A stretch of DNA of 7,154 nucleotides, from NCBI GenBank assembly GCA_024276335.1, contig JAJRXL010000377.1:1-7154 (forward strand), written 5' to 3'. The DNA is from Bacteroidota bacterium. GTDB lineage: Bacteria; Bacteroidota; Ignavibacteria; SZUA-365; JAADGX01. Position numbers and translations under genes: made by a program. Positions 1-3,728 of the stretch are shown one piece after another. Every line of letters begins with the position of its first letter. The first letter of the stretch is position 1. The notes below the pieces were generated by a model. That model was not told where the DNA came from. It did not search any database and saw nothing but the letters and a program-made list of their open reading frames with translations.

Positions 1-864
1 CGACGCGACGAGGTCTTTTACTAGGGCATGGATTCCCATCAAGGTGAAGTTCAACTGCGCGAGGGGATCGTTCCAGTGGCCGTCGTACCCGGCCGACACC
101 AGGATCAACTCCGGTTGGAATTTGCGCAGCAGCGGGAACGCTACTTCATCATAGACCCGCTTCAACGCCTCGTCGCCGCATCCCGCCGGGAGGGGCATGT
201 TCAGTATGGTGCCTGCGCCTTCCCCGGTCCCCGTTTCCATCATGCTTCCCGTGCCCGGGTAGTGGGGATATTGATGACTGGATACGTACAGGACGTTGGG
301 GTCACCTTCGAAGATCGTCTGTGTGCCGTTGCCGTGGTGCACGTCGAAATCGATGATTGCAATCCTGGAAAGGCGTTCCTCTTCCCGGGCGGCTCGCCCG
401 GCTATTGCGACGTTATTGAAGATACAGAACCCCATGGGCCGTTCCGGGAGGGAGTGGTGTCCGGGGGGGCGCACGAGGGCGAACCCGTTGCGAACCGTGC
501 CCCGTATGACCGAGAGGGTTAAATCGATCAGGCCGCCCGCCGCCCGCGCAGCCGCCTCGTACGTGGATGCGTTGGCGTACGTATCCGGATCGAAATAGCC
601 GCCTCCCTCGCGGCTGGTCGTTTGCACGCGGCGTACGTGCTCCCGTGTGTGCACGCGAAGGAGTTCGCGTTCTTCCGCGGCACGGGCCGGGACCGACGCG
701 AGCCGTTCTTCCAGGTGGTACTCGTCCAGGCCTTCCAGTATCGCGAGGAGGCGTTCCCGGTTTTCGGGGTGCCCGGACTGCGTGTGCTCCAGGAAAACGG
801 GGTCGTACACCACGCCCGTTGCGGTGTTGTCTGCCGGGAAATTCAGATTGTTTGCGGGGGGCAT
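1..864 (-). CDS. Histone deacetylase superfamily protein (AcuC/HDAC-like), C-terminus cut by window edge
   Basis: Zinc-dependent amidohydrolase of the histone deacetylase/acetoin-utilisation/acetylpolyamine hydrolase superfamily. It probably removes acetyl groups from lysines or acetylated polyamines in the cytoplasm; the substrate cannot be read from sequence. The minus strand stays open for 288 codons from ATG 864 to base 1. Visible landmarks are GHPENRERL (residues 31-39), the class II-like active-site run RPPGHHS (132-138, catalytic His pair 136-137), GFCIFNNVAI (145-154), the zinc-binding DFDVHHGNGTQ (172-182, ligands D174 and H176 by analogy) and SAGYDGHWNDPLA (257-269, third ligand D261). 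The family's late Gly-Gly-Tyr segment is expected just past the edge, so a few tens of residues are missing. The start is the only in-frame ATG after an upstream stop at 910-912, and it has AGGAG (complement of 875-879) 10 nt upstream. It diverges from the S9 hydrolase. A C7 tract (463-469) encodes part of the RPPG motif. Family assignment is firm; physiological role is inferred. Confidence 0.93.
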   Translation of the reverse strand, partial: MPPANNLNFPADNTATGVVYDPVFLEHTQSGHPENRERLLAILEGLDEYHLEERLASVPARAAEERELLRVHTREHVRRVQTTSREGGGYFDPDTYANASTYEAAARAAGGLIDLTLSVIRGTVRNGFALVRPPGHHSLPERPMGFCIFNNVAIAGRAAREEERLSRIAIIDFDVHHGNGTQTIFEGDPNVLYVSSHQYPHYPGTGSMMETGTGEGAGTILNMPLPAGCGDEALKRVYDEVAFPLLRKFQPELILVSAGYDGHWNDPLAQLNFTLMGIHALVKDLVAS

Positions 865-903
865 GGTATCATTGCTCCTGGTAAGAAATGCGTTCCGCGA
901 CGT

Positions 904-909
904 AATATA
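904..909 (-). promoter_or_regulatory. Possible -10 element for the deacetylase gene
   Basis: Read on the minus strand this is TATATT, about 40 bases upstream of the deacetylase start, in the only AT-rich patch of the divergent intergenic region. No good -35 hexamer lies 16-18 bases upstream, so this is weak. Confidence 0.2.
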
Positions 910-990
910 CTAACGGGATCCCAAACCTTCATGCGCCGTGTGATACTTGTCGTCATAACCCACGGGAGCGCAAAGAATTCCGGCTTTTAC

Positions 991-1019
991 TTGAATATGA
1001 TTCCGCTTGCGGATACTTT
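991..1019 (+). promoter_or_regulatory. Possible promoter of the S9 hydrolase gene
   Basis: TTGAAT (991-996), a 17-base spacer and TACTTT (1014-1019) fit sigma-70 spacing, but each hexamer matches only partly. Initiation near 1026 would put the hairpins at 1031-1058 at the very start of the leader, about 75 nt before ATG 1101. Confidence 0.25.
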
Positions 1020-1030
1020 CAGGTAGTGCT

Positions 1031-1058
1031 CCCGCATCGGGCGCGATGCCGGGCATCG
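1031..1058 (+). repeat. Two mutually exclusive hairpins in the hydrolase leader
   Basis: GCATCG (1034-1039) pairs with CGATGC (1044-1049) across a 4-base loop, and CCC (1031-1033) can extend the stem against GGG (1051-1053) past one bulged C. The same CGATGC can instead pair with a second GCATCG (1053-1058) across a 3-base loop. The middle arm can thus join either flank. The region lies 43-70 nt upstream of ATG 1101. Regulatory function is inference. Confidence 0.45.
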
Positions 1059-1100
1059 AGTATTGCTTCCGACTGTTACACGTAAATCCCGAGGCTTCGT

Positions 1101-1220
1101 ATGCAAAAGTCACGACTTCACTTGATCCTGCTCACGACGCTGTTCTTCCTGGTCCTGTGCCCGCGTTTTTCCGTTTCCCAGTCATCGGGCGATCCAGGGA
1201 CCGGTGTCGAAGAGCTCTAG
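1101..1220 (+). CDS. Signal-peptide leader ORF: severed 5' end of the S9 hydrolase gene
   Basis: A 39-codon ORF starts at ATG 1101, with GAGG (1091-1094) six bases upstream, and ends at TAG 1218-1220. It begins MQKSRLHLILLTTLF, a basic N-terminus followed by a long hydrophobic core to about residue 20, then a polar stretch ending GVEEL. This is a convincing Sec signal peptide. The TAG is in frame with the hydrolase ORF: GAA, CAG and then ATG 1227 follow directly. If the TAG were a sense codon such as CAG, one base away, the protein would run signal peptide, short coiled coil (EELQEQMERMRHRLDELEK), then the hydrolase. From memory, relatives of this hydrolase have an exported N-terminus and a similar charged helix before the IDDVLW segment. 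I therefore read this as the broken-off start of one gene rather than an independent peptide. Sequencing error is the main alternative. Confidence 0.7.
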   Translation: MQKSRLHLILLTTLFFLVLCPRFSVSQSSGDPGTGVEEL

Positions 1221-1226
1221 GAACAG

Positions 1227-2192
1227 ATGGAACGGATGCGTCACCGGCTGGATGAGCTGGAAAAAACCATCGATGACGTGCTTTGGTACAACCGGGTGGG
1301 GGACATCTGCTACGTGGACAAGGTGCGCTTGACAGGACCTCCGCGGTGGAAGGAACCGAATCCCACGGCGGAAGGCGCCGGAAATCCCATCAAGTTTTAC
1401 GCGTATGTCTTTTTGCCCAGGACTCTCGATCGATCGAAGAAATACCCGCTGCTGGTCTTTCCCCACGGGGGAGTCCACGGCAATTTCAGCACCTATTACA
1501 CGCACATCGTGCGGGAACTGACGGCCCAGGGATACGTCGTTGTCGCCCCGGAATACCGCGGCAGCACAGGCTACGGCCAAGAGATGTACGAGCTCATCGA
1601 CTATGGCGGCCTGGAGGTTGAAGATGCGTACGCCGCGAGAAATTACATGATTGGGAACTACCCGTTCATTGATAAGGAGCGGATCGGTATCCTGGGATGG
1701 AGCCACGGCGGCCTCATCACGTTGATGAATATTTTCAACCATCCCAAGGACTACGCCGTTGCGTATGCAGGCGTGCCGGTCAGCGATCTCATCTCACGCA
1801 TGGGTTACAAGACGGACGACTACAGGAAGCTATATTCAGCGGAATACCATATCGGGCAGACGGCTAATGAAAACATCCGTGAATACCGGCGCCGGTCGCC
1901 GGTGTGGAACGCGGACAGGTTGGCCACGCCGTTGCTCATTCATACAAATACAAACGACGAGGATGTGAACGTGCTGGAAGTGGAGCATCTCATCCATGCA
2001 CTCAAGGCGGCGGGAAAGGAATTCGAATACGAGATATTCCAGGATGCTCCGGGAGGGCACTCTTTTGACCGCCTGGATATCATGCAGGCAAAAGAAATCC
2101 GCCTGAAAATATACCGTTTCCTTTCGCGATACCTAGAACCGCCGCACGCGATAACGACTATTGACGAGTTGATGCGGGCGGGATACCGGTAA
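1227..2192 (+). CDS. S9 family (prolyl oligopeptidase-like) serine hydrolase, downstream part after an in-frame amber codon
   Basis: Alpha/beta-hydrolase of peptidase family S9, expected to cleave short peptides or a related ester/amide substrate. Numbered from ATG 1227 (321 aa), the visible features are a charged N-terminal helix (1-17), YPLLVFPHGG (73-82) forming the oxyanion-side strand, YRGSTGYG (110-117), the nucleophile elbow GWSHGG with Ser159 (157-162), the acid region NTNDEDV with probable Asp244 (241-247), and GGHSF with catalytic His278 (276-280). The triad is complete and ordered, so the catalytic domain looks intact. No beta-propeller is present; this is a short, catalytic-domain-only member. 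The start is uncertain. The same frame continues upstream through TAG 1218-1220 to a signal peptide at 1101, so this start would give a protein without export signal. AGGAA (1219-1223) overlaps the stop but sits only 3 nt before ATG 1227; ATG 1236 is better spaced. Reinitiation after the leader ORF, readthrough, pseudogenisation and sequencing error are all possible. Family call firm; functional state open. Confidence 0.88.
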   Translation: MERMRHRLDELEKTIDDVLWYNRVGDICYVDKVRLTGPPRWKEPNPTAEGAGNPIKFYAYVFLPRTLDRSKKYPLLVFPHGGVHGNFSTYYTHIVRELTAQGYVVVAPEYRGSTGYGQEMYELIDYGGLEVEDAYAARNYMIGNYPFIDKERIGILGWSHGGLITLMNIFNHPKDYAVAYAGVPVSDLISRMGYKTDDYRKLYSAEYHIGQTANENIREYRRRSPVWNADRLATPLLIHTNTNDEDVNVLEVEHLIHALKAAGKEFEYEIFQDAPGGHSFDRLDIMQAKEIRLKIYRFLSRYLEPPHAITTIDELMRAGYR

Positions 2193-2289
2193 GATAATGC
2201 GGGGAACAGGGTACCGGAAAATCTCGTCGGGATCGGGATATCCCTCCTACGGGTTTCGTACAATGCGGTGAACACCGTACCGGAAAATC
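2171..2289 (+). repeat. Three-copy degenerate repeat ending in TACCGGNAANAT
   Basis: Two 28-base copies, 2196-2223 and 2262-2289, match at 25 of 28 positions: both begin AATGCGG and end GTACCGGAAAATC, 66 bases apart. A more diverged, slightly shorter copy (2171-2195) has ATGCGGG at 2172 and TACCGGTAAGAT at 2184, and contains the last codons and stop of the S9 hydrolase. Between copies 2 and 3 lies the perfect palindrome GGGATATCCC (2235-2244); copy 3 also contains CGGTGAACACCG. There is no U-tract, so this is not an obvious terminator. It could be a degraded intergenic repeat or a protein-binding array. Confidence 0.6.
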
Positions 2290-2377
2290 CCTCGTGTATG
2301 GAATGGAATGATCATTTTTGCTTCGTGCCGGGGTTGGAAAAAAAATCATAAAAAACACTTTTTCTTGTCAACTCCCG

Positions 2378-2406
2378 TTGATATTAATGAAAATCTGCTG
2401 TATACT
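2378..2406 (+). promoter_or_regulatory. Strong sigma-70-like promoter of the cold-shock gene
   Basis: TTGATA (2378-2383), exactly 17 bases, then TATACT (2401-2406): five of six consensus bases in each hexamer. An A/T-rich stretch just upstream (about 2337-2366) resembles an UP element. A small inverted repeat, TCAAC-TCCC-GTTGA (2368-2381), overlaps the -35 hexamer and could be an operator. Transcription would start near 2413, giving a leader of about 215 nt. Many Bacteroidota use a different -7/-33 promoter, so sigma usage here is an inference. Confidence 0.6.
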
Positions 2407-2412
2407 TATGGG

Positions 2413-2627
2413 GTAAATAGGAGTACACCGTTTCTCCAGCGCTTTGTTGGCTGTTCCGTAAGAGGTCCATCAACAGTTATACTTGCTCTCTCTTCATAGA
2501 ACGTATGCCAGCACAACAGCGGTTATCTATCGGTTACAGGACCTCTGGTGCTGACCGAAGCGAGACATAACGATGTACTTCCCCTCGCAAGAGGATGTAT
2601 GAGTAACATTTTAGGAGTAACAGAAAC
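2413..2627 (+). promoter_or_regulatory. Long structured 5' leader of the cold-shock mRNA
   Basis: About 215 nt separate the promoter from the start codon, with no convincing ORF. The RNA has a perfect 8-bp long-range pairing, AGAGGTCC (2461-2468) with GGACCTCT (2539-2546), enclosing 70 nt. Near the gene it has CCTC-GCAA-GAGG (2583-2594), a small stem closed by a GNRA tetraloop. The octamer GAGTAACA occurs at 2601-2608 and 2615-2622, and the second copy overlaps the AGGAG ribosome-binding site (2613-2617). Long, temperature-responsive leaders are established for cspA-type mRNAs; that this one works the same way is inferred. Confidence 0.5.
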
Positions 2628-2837
2628 ATGGAAAGCGGAACAGTCAAATGGTTCAACGAGAGGAGAGGATACGGCTTTATTCAGCGGGATTCCGGTGAAG
2701 ACGTATTTGTTCACTATCGAGCCATTCAGCAGGAAGGGTTCAAAACCCTGAAGGAAGGTGACAGGGTGGAATTCGAAGTTGAGCAAGGCCCAAAGGGACC
2801 ACAAGCTGCGAACGTAATGATCGTTTCCCAGGAATAA
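2628..2837 (+). CDS. csp: Cold-shock domain protein (CspA family)
   Basis: A 69-aa single-domain OB-fold protein that binds single-stranded RNA and DNA in the cytoplasm, acting as an RNA chaperone in cold or growth-phase stress. The sequence has the family's start pattern GTVKWFNERRGYGFI (residues 4-18), with RNP1 around RGYGFI (13-18), RNP2 as DVFVHY (25-30), and the conserved tail GPKGPQAANV (54-63). Length is typical. RNP1 carries Arg13 where Lys is usual, a conservative change. ATG 2628 is chosen because AGGAG (2613-2617) lies 10 nt upstream and the product begins exactly where the family does. It is a stand-alone unit: own promoter (2378-2406), long leader, and a strong terminator 15 nt after the stop. 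Regulation probably acts partly through that leader. Which paralogue it represents cannot be told from one gene. Confidence 0.97.
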   Translation: MESGTVKWFNERRGYGFIQRDSGEDVFVHYRAIQQEGFKTLKEGDRVEFEVEQGPKGPQAANVMIVSQE

Positions 2838-2852
2838 AAGACACGACATCGA

Positions 2853-2892
2853 TGTAAAAGCAACTCCTACGATTTCCGGAGTTGCTTTTACA
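2853..2892 (+). terminator. Intrinsic terminator after the cold-shock gene, symmetric enough to work both ways
   Basis: TGTAAAAGCAACTCC (2853-2867) and GGAGTTGCTTTTACA (2878-2892) form a perfect 15-bp stem with a 10-base loop. The arms carry AAAA and TTTT on their outer sides, so each strand has a U-run at the end of its stem. It begins 15 nt after the cold-shock stop codon. Confidence 0.88.
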
Positions 2893-2911
2893 CTTTATAT
2901 TCGCCCCCGTT

Positions 2912-3151
2912 TTATTGACGCATCTCGTGAAGGCGGCTGCTGGGCCCCTTCCTGTCGAATCGATTGGCATTGGCGTGAAAGCTGAGGAGCTTTGTCAATA
3001 CCATGAAGCACCGTGTCTTTTTCCCGGGGCTGCCGAACATAATTACCAAAGGCACAATCATTCCGGTAAGCGGGTTGAACCATCGTAATTGAAAAGACAC
3101 CGGGCCGATCCTTTCAGGGTGTTTCCGCCAATCTCTTCTCCCATCTTCCAT
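2912..3151 (-). CDS. Doubtful small ORF of unknown function
   Basis: A 79-codon open frame starts MEDGRRDWRK and contains LRWFNPLTGMIVPLVIMFGS (24-43), a moderately hydrophobic segment followed by basic GKKTR. I do not recognise the family. In favour: its stop at 2912-2914 lies 20 bases from the cold-shock terminator, whose symmetric stem would also end minus-strand transcription, as expected for convergent genes. Against: no clear ribosome-binding site before ATG 3151, no homology I can name, and ordinary length for a chance frame in GC-rich DNA. It could also be the remnant of a decayed gene. Confidence 0.2.
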   Translation of the reverse strand: MEDGRRDWRKHPERIGPVSFQLRWFNPLTGMIVPLVIMFGSPGKKTRCFMVLTKLLSFHANANRFDRKGPSSRLHEMRQ

Positions 3152-3461
3152 GCGGGAAGAAGTGTTCTCTACCGACTTGAGGAGCGCGCCCTAGGTCGCT
3201 CTCCATTCCATTCAAATCACACCCCCCCCGACCGGGATTGCTTCCGGGGATTCCGCGTTCGTTCCCGGTACTTTCCGCTTTGCGCGAACATGCGCTTCCC
3301 GCGGTTTTCCCATTCAGGTGGAACTCGTGTCTACGTGACATTTCGAAAATGATTTACCGCCGAACGCGCGGGATCAGTACTTGGATGCACGACGCCGTGA
3401 CCGTCCCGTTTAGTTTTTCCGCTTTTCGCCTTATCTTCAGAGAGAGTATTATTGAGAGACG

Positions 3462-3505
3462 TTTATCATCTCGTGATAAACCGGGTTCCCTTTGAATGAT
3501 AAACC
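3462..3505 (+). repeat. TTTATCA/TGATAAA inverted repeat with an extra direct copy
   Basis: TTTATCA (3462-3468) and TGATAAA (3474-3480) form a perfect 7-bp inverted repeat with a 5-base spacer. The right arm, extended to TGATAAACC (3474-3482), recurs 23 bases on at 3497-3505. Further TTATC/GATAA cores occur at 3431-3435 and 3688-3692, the latter inside the candidate -10 of the fibre gene. This could be a dimeric regulator's operator set; function is inferred. Confidence 0.4.
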
Positions 3506-3664
3506 TGCATAGATTACCATCCGGCATACGTCTCCGGGGAGGCGTAACCATGTGCGCGTAAGAACTCCGGTGCGCCAACGTCGTTGCCGAACATGCTCCA
3601 GGGAATGGATATCGCTGATCGATGGAATCGAAAACGCCTTTCAAATGGCGACCGAGAGCCGGTA

Positions 3665-3693
3665 TTGAACATAGAATGTTTTCACGGGATAAA
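3665..3693 (+). promoter_or_regulatory. Candidate promoter of the fibre/sorting-domain operon
   Basis: TTGAAC (3665-3670), 17 bases, GATAAA (3688-3693): four of six consensus bases each with ideal spacing. Transcription would start near 3700, just ahead of the ribosome-binding site, giving a short leader of about 30 nt. Confidence 0.4.
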
Positions 3694-3713
3694 GACGGTT
3701 GCAGAATGTTCAT

Positions 3714-3719
3714 AAGGAG
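3714..3719 (+). promoter_or_regulatory. Ribosome-binding site that fixes the fibre protein start
   Basis: AAGGAG lies 9 nt before ATG 3729. The frame is open further upstream to a TTG at 3699, but that start would lie upstream of this site and add ten charged residues before the signal peptide. ATG 3729 is therefore preferred. Confidence 0.85.
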
Positions 3720-3728
3720 AAACTGACA

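Larger units (their letters stand above)
2893..3728. other. Long intergenic stretch with no confident gene
   Basis: About 835 bases between the cold-shock terminator and the fibre gene. ORFs on both strands are short, lack good ribosome-binding sites and show no family I recognise; one doubtful minus-strand ORF is listed separately. I looked for the usual landmarks of tRNA, tmRNA, RNase P and SRP RNA and saw none. Visible structure: a 6-bp hairpin TCTTCC-ATGCG-GGAAGA (3144-3160), a C8 run (3222-3229), a longer inverted pair ACCGGG/CCCGGT (3231-3236, 3264-3269), the GATAA-rich inverted repeat (3462-3505) and a candidate promoter (3665-3693). It may be decayed coding sequence, an extended regulatory region or an uncharacterised RNA. 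Confidence 0.55.

Noticed and set aside
28..522. Plus-strand open frame of 164 codons
   Set aside because: It is the antisense shadow of the deacetylase; the minus strand carries the HDAC active-site motifs in one continuous frame.
2548..2751. Plus-strand open frame overlapping the cold-shock gene
   Set aside because: It runs out of frame through the csp coding sequence, and its product shows no domain, while the csp frame matches its family from end to end.
3031..3594. TGCCGAACAT present at 3031-3040 and 3585-3594
   Set aside because: A single 10-base match within more than 500 bases is close to chance expectation and has no supporting symmetry.
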